Assembly: GCA_012520015.1 (NCBI GenBank)
Contig: JAAYPD010000444.1
Coordinates: forward strand, 1 to 5,104
DNA from: Methanomicrobiales archaeon
Lineage (GTDB): Archaea; Halobacteriota; Methanomicrobia; Methanomicrobiales; Methanospirillaceae
DNA: 5,104 nt
Direction of reading: 5' to 3'
Part shown: positions 1 through 5,104 of the stretch, one piece after another
Position numbering within the stretch: position 1 is the first letter of the stretch
How the letters are laid out: each line of letters opens with the position of its first letter
The notes under the pieces: model-generated
The model's database searches: none
What the model saw: the letters and a program-made list of their open reading frames with translations, nothing else
Told to the model about the DNA's origin: nothing
Program-made: the position numbers and the translations under genes

Positions 1-177
1 CGTCCAGTTCGCCTCTTTTTTCATCTCTGAAGGCTGGTGGCGGAATCCTTTCATTCCTATTACTTAATCCCTGCCTGAAGATAAATGATTCAATTGGAAA
101 TTGTGAGTTTGTGTGTCATGAAAATCCAGAACATTGGAAGCGATGGGTTCATACCTGCATAAGGTAAGTAGATTCGT
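1..177. other. Left-edge region, no secure gene; possible edge of a neighbouring gene
   Basis: This stretch lies upstream of the CBS-domain gene and contains no complete gene that I can support. Two mutually exclusive gene edges are possible. On the reverse strand, an ATG at 54-52 opens a frame that stays open to the window edge (MKGFRHQPSEMKKEANWT), with a TATA-like TTTATCTT at about 85-78, some 27 bases before the ATG, and an AGGGA 13 bases before it. On the forward strand, a frame open from base 2 ends at a TAA at 65-67 and would give a 21-residue C-terminus rich in Phe and Trp. The reverse option has more normal composition and a better placed promoter, but 18 codons decide nothing. The rest, about 68-177, is AT-rich and is probably promoter and leader for the gene at 178. 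Confidence 0.3.
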
Positions 178-1020
178 ATGGAAAAAAAGAGGGTTCGTGA
201 TTACATGACAACCGATGTGGATACCGTTCCAATAACGGGAACCGCGCGAGAGGTTATCCATGCCATCAAGAATACCTCTCATGACGGTTTTCCTGTTGTG
301 GATGGAATCATCGTGGTCGGATATATAGCCGCACGGGATCTCCTGTTTGTCCACCCTGACACACCGGTCAGGGAGATAATGAGCCATCACCTTATCGTTG
401 CAGATCCTGAGATGGCCATAAGCGACGTTGCAAGGGTAATAATCCGGTCCGGCATTCAAAAACTGCCTGTCGTGAATGAGAAGAATGAACTGCTTGGAAT
501 TATTTCCAATACTGATGTCGTGAGATCACAGATAGAGCATGTATCACCTGAAAAGGTCTATAAGCTGATGGATACCATCGAGAGGCTTCATGAAATAAAG
601 CCATACCTGAGCAAGGGACCTGTTCAGGTTAATCTTCTCCTCCCTACTCAGTCCAGGATTTACATGGATGAACTGGAAGGTCGTATTTACGAGATAAAAA
701 AAGGCCTTGCCGAGCCTGTCATTGTGATAAAAAAACCTGGTCGTAATATACTGGTGGATGGCCATCACCGGTCGGTAGCTGCACGACGGCTTGGGATCAA
801 GATTCTTGATGCATATATAATTGAGATTAAGGAAAATATCGAGCTTGGTCTTGAAAGGACGGCAAAAGCGCTGAACCTTAAGTCAATTGATGATATCCAG
901 GTGCTTGACTATGCCAGGCATCCTTTAATAGCCGGGACTCACAGGTATGGTGGGATGGGAACAGTAGTCCCTGACCCTCAAATCCCTGACTCTCAGGACC
1001 CGTCACATCGGGTGTCATAA
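178..1020 (+). CDS. CBS domain pair fused to ParB/SerK-like domain protein
   Basis: This 280-residue cytoplasmic protein has two parts. Residues about 7-56 and 64-118 form a CBS pair, seen in HDGFPVVD (35-42), GIQKLPVVN (92-100) and GIISNTDV (107-114); such pairs usually bind adenosine nucleotides or S-adenosylmethionine and control an attached domain. Residues about 145-235 form a ParB/sulfiredoxin-like domain with the core motif VDGHHRSVAARRLG (193-206). No helix-turn-helix DNA-binding domain of true ParB proteins is visible, so a chromosome-partition role is doubtful. The DGHHR motif is shared with archaeal free serine kinases (SerK), which are often annotated as ParB; a nucleotide-regulated small-molecule kinase is an inference, and the substrate is unknown. 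The ATG at 178 puts the first CBS domain at the N-terminus; the only Shine-Dalgarno-like site is a weak AAGGT at 161-165. The last 20 or so residues are a Pro/Asp/Gln tail made by a small duplication, and its end overlaps the convergent gene. Confidence 0.88.
   Translation: MEKKRVRDYMTTDVDTVPITGTAREVIHAIKNTSHDGFPVVDGIIVVGYIAARDLLFVHPDTPVREIMSHHLIVADPEMAISDVARVIIRSGIQKLPVVNEKNELLGIISNTDVVRSQIEHVSPEKVYKLMDTIERLHEIKPYLSKGPVQVNLLLPTQSRIYMDELEGRIYEIKKGLAEPVIVIKKPGRNILVDGHHRSVAARRLGIKILDAYIIEIKENIELGLERTAKALNLKSIDDIQVLDYARHPLIAGTHRYGGMGTVVPDPQIPDSQDPSHRVS
968..997. repeat. Imperfect 15-bp tandem duplication at a convergent gene overlap
   Basis: TCCCTGACCCTCAAA (968-982) is followed at once by TCCCTGACTCTCAGG (983-997). 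The first 13 bases match with one difference. In the forward frame the two copies give VPDPQ and IPDSQ (residues 264-268 and 269-273) in the tail of the CBS protein. On the reverse strand the second copy contains the TGA stop codon (995-993) of the NDP-sugar synthase. It may be a slippage product that lengthened one of the two proteins. Confidence 0.6.
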
Positions 1021-2171
1021 GAATCATTGAGCATGTGCTCGACTACGATCTTCCCTTCTGGAATTAACATGTCAGGCCATATACGGGTATTTGAATGAAC
1101 CGTGACCCGGTTCCTGATAACCGTTCTCGGCCCGATGACTGAGCCATGTTCTATACTGCATGAATCACTGATCATCGCATCATCATCGATGATTGCACCC
1201 GAAACCGACGTTCCCTGTCCTATGACCACGCGGTTATAAAGTGACGAGGATAAAATCCGTACATTGCTGCGGATCACGCAGTTCCTCCCCAAAGAGGTAT
1301 ATGGCCCGATCAGGACATTGTCCCCTATTGATGTTCCGCTTCCAATGGCAACAGGCCCGATGATCCGGCTGTTTCGTCCGACATAGATGGAGCCTCCAAA
1401 ATCAACCGGACCCAGGATATGGGCACTTTTGATATCCACATCTCCGGATATGCTTGCATAACTCATCTCCTGCAATTTCCATTTTTCAGCAAGACGTAAA
1501 GATGCAGGGCTTCCTACATCAGACCAGTTACCACGTGCAAGCCATCCGTTAAGGGTCTTTCCTTTCTCCATGAGAAGCGGGAAAAGGTTCTTTGCAAAAT
1601 CAAACTTGGTCTCATCTGGTATATAATCAAAGATATCCGGAGAGCAGACATACATCCCGGTTGAGGCAAGGTTTGAGAAGATCTCTCCAGGACCTGGCTT
1701 CTCAGCAAACCTTCGGATACGGTTGTCTACACCTATCTCTGCAATTCCATACTCGCAAGGATCATCAACACTGATAAGCCCGATTGTAATGACTGGAGAC
1801 TGCCTGAGATGATCCCGATAAAACTCAAGAAGGTTGATATCAGTCAGGTGGTCCCCACCTACTACCAGGAAGGGCTTGTCGTCAAGCAGATGTCTTGCAT
1901 TTTTCACACTTCCTGCAGTTCCAAGTTTTATCTCTTCATAAACATAGCTTATGCTTGCACCAAAAAGTGCCCCGTCTCCAAGTGCCTGTTCAATGGCATC
2001 GCTTTTATACCCGACCGTGATGATGATGTCATGAAATCCAAGATTTGAGAGATGTGATACCAGGTGCTCAATTGAAGGTTTGTTGACGATAGAAATGCAT
2101 GGTTTTGGGCGTTCGAAAGTTAACGGACGAAGACGTGTTCCTTCGCCCCCGCACATTATACAGACCTTCAT
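993..2171 (-). CDS. NDP-sugar synthase (sugar-phosphate nucleotidyltransferase)
   Basis: This 392-residue enzyme is predicted to join a sugar 1-phosphate to a nucleoside triphosphate, giving an NDP-sugar and pyrophosphate in the cytoplasm. The N-terminal GT-A-type domain (about 1-230) carries the signature GGEGTRLRPLT (8-18), RPKP with the phosphate-binding Lys23, GTAG (84-87), GGDH with the metal-binding Asp107, EYGIAEI (140-146), EKPG (157-160) and NWSDVG (215-220), whose Asp218 is the likely second metal ligand. Residues about 240-370 form a left-handed beta-helix of hexapeptide repeats (for example IGPVAIGSGTSIGDNVLIGP, 271-290), which usually drives oligomerisation and in some relatives adds acetyltransferase activity; I see no clear acetyltransferase active site. 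Relatives act on glucose-, mannose- or glucosamine-1-phosphate, and the substrate cannot be told here. The start is fixed by the signature lying 7 residues in. The upstream stretch lacks a Shine-Dalgarno site, so it may be leaderless. Its last codons overlap the convergent CBS gene. Confidence 0.93.
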   Translation of the reverse strand: MKVCIMCGGEGTRLRPLTFERPKPCISIVNKPSIEHLVSHLSNLGFHDIIITVGYKSDAIEQALGDGALFGASISYVYEEIKLGTAGSVKNARHLLDDKPFLVVGGDHLTDINLLEFYRDHLRQSPVITIGLISVDDPCEYGIAEIGVDNRIRRFAEKPGPGEIFSNLASTGMYVCSPDIFDYIPDETKFDFAKNLFPLLMEKGKTLNGWLARGNWSDVGSPASLRLAEKWKLQEMSYASISGDVDIKSAHILGPVDFGGSIYVGRNSRIIGPVAIGSGTSIGDNVLIGPYTSLGRNCVIRSNVRILSSSLYNRVVIGQGTSVSGAIIDDDAMISDSCSIEHGSVIGPRTVIRNRVTVHSNTRIWPDMLIPEGKIVVEHMLNDSYDTRCDGS

Positions 2172-2194
2172 ATCGAGTATGTAGGTTTTTCAGA

Positions 2195-2210
2195 CATTTA
2201 AGAGTATAAC
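2195..2210 (-). promoter_or_regulatory. Candidate TATA-type promoter for the NDP-sugar synthase
   Basis: Read on the reverse strand this is GTTATACTCTTAAATG, AT-rich with two TATA-like cores. The CTTAAATG part (2202-2195) is centred about 27 bases before the ATG at 2171, the usual distance from an archaeal TATA box to the transcription start. The transcript would then have almost no leader, which agrees with the absence of a ribosome binding site. This is by eye only. Confidence 0.35.
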
Positions 2211-2220
2211 AGAACAGACA

Positions 2221-2231
2221 AACAAAAAAGT
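2221..2231 (-). terminator. Oligo-T terminator after the 106-residue gene
   Basis: Immediately after the TAA of the small gene (2234-2232), the reverse strand reads ACTTTTTTGTTTG, with a run of six T at 2229-2224 followed by another T-rich stretch. Short T tracts without a required hairpin are the usual archaeal terminators. It would separate this gene from the synthase downstream. Confidence 0.45.
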
Positions 2232-2552
2232 TTACAGGCTGTCCAGGCTCACAGAATCGAAATCCTGGATAACATCTGAGATCTCTTTTACTCCAAAAGC
2301 GGTTTTTACAGCAGTGATCTCAAGATCTCTTGCTATATCACACATATAGTCAAGCACATCAATGGAGAGTTCCTTTTTCACTTTACTCTGTCTTAACTGC
2401 TCAACAAGGTGGCCAACCGTCTCCACATCTTCACCGCGAAGCTTGGCAAGGCTGATAACACACATATATATCCGGGTCAGATTCCTGTCGGTACCCGTAA
2501 TAGTGTCGAAGAAATTCTTCAGAACCTGGGCCTGGTACACCTCGCCACCCAT
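2232..2552 (-). CDS. Hypothetical protein, small, helical, unknown function
   Basis: I do not recognise this 106-residue protein. It is soluble and mostly charged, with no signal peptide, membrane segment, cysteine pair or known catalytic motif. Predicted by eye it is nearly all helical: about 5-18, 22-40 (RNLTRIYMCVISLAKLRG), 42-56 (EDVETVGHLVEQLRQ), 62-85 (LSIDVLDYMCDIARDLEI) and 87-97, with an acidic, Ser/Asp-rich C-terminus (DFDSVSLDSL). That layout would suit a small protein-interaction module. The ATG at 2552 is preceded by a stop codon 3 to 5 bases upstream and has no Shine-Dalgarno site; a GTG four codons later is a less likely start. It lies 44 bases downstream of the YchF gene on the same strand, but has a plausible promoter of its own. 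Support for it being real is the full use of the gap between two genes, coding-like composition and a T-tract after its stop. Confidence 0.72.
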   Translation of the reverse strand: MGGEVYQAQVLKNFFDTITGTDRNLTRIYMCVISLAKLRGEDVETVGHLVEQLRQSKVKKELSIDVLDYMCDIARDLEITAVKTAFGVKEISDVIQDFDSVSLDSL

Positions 2553-2578
2553 ACTTAATCCATATTATTAGTTCTTTA

Positions 2579-2590
2579 GTATAAAAATAT
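2579..2590 (-). promoter_or_regulatory. TATA-like box that may also end the YchF transcript
   Basis: On the reverse strand this reads ATATTTTTATAC. The TTTTTATA core is centred about 32 bases before the ATG at 2552, which fits an archaeal promoter giving a leader of only a few bases. The same five-T run follows the YchF stop codon (2599-2597) by about ten bases and could serve as a weak terminator for that gene. Both roles are inferred from position. Confidence 0.4.
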
Positions 2591-2596
2591 GTGGAT

Positions 2597-3766
2597 TTAT
2601 TTTGCCGTACTTACGATCTTTATGATATCTCCATCTTTTAGGACTGCATTCTCTTTGATACGCATCTTTGTTTTTGCGTCGATGGCATACAAAAATCCTT
2701 TACCTATATCAGAGTGCACCTGGTATGCCAGGTCATGGGGGGTTGAACCCTTCTTCATAAGGAATGCATCAGGAAGAACCCGTCCCTGCCCGTCGGTAAG
2801 GTGTGTCTCATCTTCCACCGGGTAAAGGACGATCATGTCAAGCAGCTCAAAGACTGCCTTGTTGATTATATCCTGCACCCCGGTTCCGCCATGTGCATCC
2901 ATGTACTCTTTCATCTTCATTAGTCCGGCTTTCTGCGCATCGCTGAGCTTTCCTTCATCCGGAACGGAGAATGATGTGTCCCCTGGATGGTAGACTATCA
3001 TCTGGGAAGAGGCAGCTGTCCTGAGAGCAAGTTCTGCGGCCCCTGATGTCAGGATAATACCTGAGTCCTTCACTTTTGCAAGAAGCTCGGGTGGGGCAAG
3101 GTCTGCCTTGTTCCCGGCAACGATCACAGGCTTGGCCTCCCGCATCAGGATCTTTGAGAATTCAATAAGATCACCTGAGGCAGTCAGCTTAAGATCAATC
3201 CCCGCTTCGCGTTCTGCATCCATGACATGCTCATCCCTGATAGAAAGACCTGCAAGGATCTCTGCAAGACCAGTGTATATGGAGAAAGAACGTGACTGTG
3301 CCTGTCTTTGTAACTTAGGCCAGTGTTTTTCGATAATTCCAAATAGCCACATGGCCATCTCGGTCCTCATCATGGGTATCTCCTCCAGTGGATCATGTGA
3401 TCCTGGATTGTCAGGGTTCCCTTCAATGTCAGTACTTCCGCTGGCGTCAATGACCTGGATAATCGCATCAGCCTGACGAAGATGATCAAGGAACTGGTTT
3501 CCAAGACCTTTCCCGGTATGTGCCTCCGGCACCAGGCCTGCAACATCTATCAGATGAACCGCGATGTACCTGATACCATCTGTGCAGACGCCACATCGAT
3601 GCGCCATACTGGTGCATGGGCAGGGTACCCGTACATAGGCAACCCCCCGGTTTGCATCAATTGTCGTGAACGGATAATTGGCAATCTCCGCCGGAGCAAG
3701 GGTTGCTGCCCGGTACAATGTAGATTTGCCACAGTTTGGTTTTCCAGCAAGTGCAAGGGTGATCAT
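2597..3766 (-). CDS. ychF: YchF-family GTPase (Obg-related, archaeal type) with TGS domain
   Basis: This 389-residue cytoplasmic P-loop NTPase belongs to the Obg/YchF group, proteins linked to ribosomes and translation; close archaeal relatives are about this length. The G domain shows G1 GKPNCGKST (8-16), switch I YPFTTIDAN (31-39), G3 DVAGLV (74-79), the family motif GKGLGNQFLDHLRQAD (85-100), G4 NKAD (219-222) and a G5-like SGAAELALR (241-249). A helical insertion fills about 130-210. The C-terminal TGS domain covers about 310-387 (HDLAYQVHSDIGKGFLYAID, 344-363). Bacterial YchF has lost the NKxD motif and prefers ATP; the intact NKAD here predicts GTP binding, so the common label 'redox-regulated ATPase' may not describe the activity. 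A CPC...CGVC cluster (Cys49, 51, 58, 61) follows switch I and could bind metal or sense redox state; it recurs in archaeal relatives as I remember them. The start is supported by the P-loop at residue 8 and by a Shine-Dalgarno site. Confidence 0.95.
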   Translation of the reverse strand: MITLALAGKPNCGKSTLYRAATLAPAEIANYPFTTIDANRGVAYVRVPCPCTSMAHRCGVCTDGIRYIAVHLIDVAGLVPEAHTGKGLGNQFLDHLRQADAIIQVIDASGSTDIEGNPDNPGSHDPLEEIPMMRTEMAMWLFGIIEKHWPKLQRQAQSRSFSIYTGLAEILAGLSIRDEHVMDAEREAGIDLKLTASGDLIEFSKILMREAKPVIVAGNKADLAPPELLAKVKDSGIILTSGAAELALRTAASSQMIVYHPGDTSFSVPDEGKLSDAQKAGLMKMKEYMDAHGGTGVQDIINKAVFELLDMIVLYPVEDETHLTDGQGRVLPDAFLMKKGSTPHDLAYQVHSDIGKGFLYAIDAKTKMRIKENAVLKDGDIIKIVSTAK

Positions 3767-3772
3767 AGATGG

Positions 3773-3778
3773 TCCTCA
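3773..3778 (-). promoter_or_regulatory. Ribosome binding site of the YchF gene
   Basis: The reverse strand reads TGAGGA just upstream of ATCTATG. The GAGG core lies 7 bases from the ATG at 3766, matches the archaeal anti-Shine-Dalgarno, and supports that start codon. It is the best such site in the window; the neighbouring genes have weaker ones. Confidence 0.5.
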
Positions 3779-3805
3779 AATCCCAGTGCGAACTAACAGG
3801 TATGT

Positions 3806-4396
3806 ATGGGATACTGCACCAAAAAAGTGTATTATTTTGATAAACCTGGTGAGGCCAACACCAGGGATGCTATCCGCATAGGAGCTGAGCGTGCAAAGGA
3901 GCTTGGTATTTCAACAATTATCGTGCCAAGCACAAGTGGTGAGACTGCCAGGATAGCTTATGAAGAACTCAGGGAAACTTCTCTCAATCTTATCATAGTG
4001 ACCCATGTTACCGGCTTTTCCAAACCAGGAGTCTGGGAGTTTGATGCTAAGCTTGCAGAAGATCTCAGAAAGGATGGAGTGACTATAGTTACAGGAACTC
4101 ATGTCCTTTCAGGGCTTGAACGCGCCTTTTCTTCCTCTCCAAAGGTAGGCGGAGGATCAAGGAGTGAGGCAGTTGCCGAGGCACTGCGCAGGATCATCGC
4201 CATCGGGCTAAAGGTGGCTGTTGAATGCACACTTATTGCCGCTGACCAGGGAGCCATAGGTGTTACAGATGAGGTGATTGCCCTTGGTGGGACCGCAAGT
4301 GGAGTAGATACAGTATGCGTGATCAGACCGTCCCATACCCAGAGATTCTTTGATCTACAGGTAAGAGAGATAGTTGCAATGCCACGGGACCGGTAA
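3806..4396 (+). CDS. Pyruvate kinase alpha/beta domain-containing protein (stand-alone C-terminal domain)
   Basis: This 196-residue cytoplasmic protein resembles the C-terminal (allosteric) domain of pyruvate kinase standing alone, without the TIM-barrel that holds the catalytic site, so it is not a pyruvate kinase. Visible landmarks are YYFDKPGEANTRDAI (9-23), PSTSGETARIA (41-51), which corresponds to the loop that binds phosphate effectors in pyruvate kinases, THVTGF (66-71), VTGTHVLSGLERAF (95-108), and GGTASGVDTVCVIRP (161-175). Proteins of this kind and length are common in methanogens and other archaea; their function is unknown to me, and a small-molecule binding or sensing role is inference. 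The ATG at 3806 has AGGT only 4 bases upstream; a GTG at codon 8 (VYYFDKPG) is an alternative start, because many relatives begin right at that motif. It is divergent from the YchF gene and is followed after 2 bases by a membrane-protein gene, implying one transcript. Confidence 0.88.
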   Translation: MGYCTKKVYYFDKPGEANTRDAIRIGAERAKELGISTIIVPSTSGETARIAYEELRETSLNLIIVTHVTGFSKPGVWEFDAKLAEDLRKDGVTIVTGTHVLSGLERAFSSSPKVGGGSRSEAVAEALRRIIAIGLKVAVECTLIAADQGAIGVTDEVIALGGTASGVDTVCVIRPSHTQRFFDLQVREIVAMPRDR

Positions 4397-4398
4397 AG

Positions 4399-5104
4399 AT
4401 GAAATCTGTTCTGCCATTAACAATTAAGAATACGATTAGGGCTCTCAAAAGAAGACCCATAGTATGGATGCCAGGCATATATGCCGGATGCGTGGCGGCA
4501 CTTGTCATCTGGCTTGAATTCACAGGAGGAATGTTTCTTGCAGGAAAGGTTGCAATGCTGGCTGCAATTGTATTCCCGTTCTTCCTCAGTATTTTGAACT
4601 ATCATCTGGAGACGGATGAGAATAAACTGAAAATTCTGCTGACTATAGCTCTGCGTGGATATTTTCCAGTAATCCTTCCTATAGTCGTTCTTTTAGGTTT
4701 TGCTATCGTGCTTGCCATATTATTGAGCATTCCACTCTCGTTTATGGGATATGGAGATGATCCCAATGCACTGACCGGGCTTATGCTTGGTATCTTCATT
4801 CCGGTGCTATTCTTATCCATTTATATCGACAATGTCGCCGTATGTGAAAGGACGAAGGTTTTTAGTACCCTGTCAAGATGTTTTGAGCTTGTAACCGGAA
4901 AAATAATTACTGCAATCTGGTTTTTCGTCATCAGTGGCATTGTTACCATCTTTGTCACTCTTCTTGGAGCATTTTTGTGGGGTGTTATGCTTGCTGACCG
5001 GTTTGCAAGCTTTGCTACCATGAATATGACAATGCAGCAGGAAGTGTTCTCCGGCTATACTCTTGCAGACTGGCAAAATCTTATCGGCCCGGAAGGAACG
5101 GTTA
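4399..5104 (+). CDS. Multi-pass membrane protein, C-terminus beyond the window (DUF7847-like)
   Basis: The frame is open from the ATG at 4399 to the right edge, giving 235 residues without a stop, so the gene is partial at its 3' end. It is strongly hydrophobic, with probable membrane segments at about 21-40, 47-66, 88-112, 124-146 and 168-198. A short basic start (IKNTIRALKRRP, 9-20) suggests that the N-terminus stays in the cytoplasm. The stretch VCERTKVFSTLSRCFELVTG (148-167) resembles the amphipathic 'single helix then ELVKG' motif between membrane segments of archaeal integral-membrane families of the DUF7847 kind; that match is from memory. No transporter or enzyme motif is visible, and the function is unknown. 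It begins 2 bases after the stop of the pyruvate-kinase-like gene, with no clear ribosome binding site of its own, so translational coupling is likely. Confidence 0.82.
   Translation, partial: MKSVLPLTIKNTIRALKRRPIVWMPGIYAGCVAALVIWLEFTGGMFLAGKVAMLAAIVFPFFLSILNYHLETDENKLKILLTIALRGYFPVILPIVVLLGFAIVLAILLSIPLSFMGYGDDPNALTGLMLGIFIPVLFLSIYIDNVAVCERTKVFSTLSRCFELVTGKIITAIWFFVISGIVTIFVTLLGAFLWGVMLADRFASFATMNMTMQQEVFSGYTLADWQNLIGPEGTV

Noticed and set aside
64..459. 131-residue reverse reading frame opposite the CBS gene
   Set aside because: It lies antisense to a well-supported CBS domain and its translation has no family resemblance and an odd Cys/His/Asn-rich composition.
178..1020. Reading the CBS/ParB-like protein as a chromosome partition ParB
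   Set aside because: There is no visible helix-turn-helix domain, no neighbouring ParA gene, and the motif is DGHHR rather than the ParB-type GERR.
1030..1041. Small inverted repeat GAGCA-TG-TGCTC just after the CBS gene, as a possible terminator hairpin
   Set aside because: The stem is only 5 bp with a 2-base loop, has no T-tract after it, and lies inside the coding end of the NDP-sugar synthase.
3108..3476. 122-residue forward reading frame opposite the YchF gene
   Set aside because: It is antisense to the GTPase domain, whose motifs are clear, and its Ser/Arg/Ile-rich translation looks like a shadow.
3482..3796. 104-residue forward reading frame opposite the start of the YchF gene
   Set aside because: It covers the P-loop and cysteine cluster of YchF in antisense and ends in the divergent gap; no independent evidence of coding.
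4323..5076. Several reverse reading frames of 60-72 residues opposite the membrane protein gene
   Set aside because: The forward frame is open for 235 codons with clear membrane segments and follows the previous gene by 2 bases; the reverse frames overlap each other and look random.
1..5104. Mobile element, CRISPR array, tRNA or defence system
   Set aside because: No terminal repeats, transposase, regularly spaced repeats, tRNA-like cloverleaf or defence-family protein was seen; the genes look like chromosomal housekeeping and conserved archaeal genes.

Overview
The window reads as a stretch of ordinary archaeal chromosome, most probably from a methanogen of the Methanomicrobiales (a Methanospirillum-like genome would fit). 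The evidence is the mix of families: an archaeal-type YchF GTPase with a CPC...CGVC insert, a CBS plus ParB-like protein with a DGHHR motif, a stand-alone pyruvate-kinase C-terminal-like protein, and an archaeal NDP-sugar synthase with a long hexapeptide-repeat tail. Base composition is moderate, start codons have weak or no Shine-Dalgarno sites, and TATA-like boxes sit close to some starts. The assignment to this order is inference from gene content; no search was run.

Layout: positions 1-177 hold no secure gene and are probably an intergenic region with the edge of a neighbouring gene. A forward gene (178-1020) encodes two CBS domains followed by a ParB/sulfiredoxin-fold domain. It runs tail-to-tail into a block of three reverse genes: an NDP-sugar synthase (993-2171, overlapping its neighbour by 28 bases), a small protein of unknown function (2232-2552) and the YchF-type GTPase (2597-3766). 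After a divergent gap of only 39 bases, two forward genes follow with 2 bases between them: a pyruvate kinase alpha/beta-domain protein (3806-4396) and a multi-pass membrane protein (4399 onward) that runs off the right edge.

The genes do not form one obvious pathway. The synthase makes activated sugars for surface glycans or glycolipids, the GTPase is ribosome-linked housekeeping, and the CBS protein looks like a nucleotide-sensing enzyme or regulator. The forward pair at the right is tightly coupled and likely co-transcribed. I found no mobile element, CRISPR array, tRNA, rRNA or clear novel system. The best leads are the CBS-fused ParB-like domain, whose motif recalls archaeal free serine kinase; a small tandem duplication that lies at the convergent gene overlap; the orphan 106-residue protein; and the pyruvate-kinase-like/membrane-protein pair.
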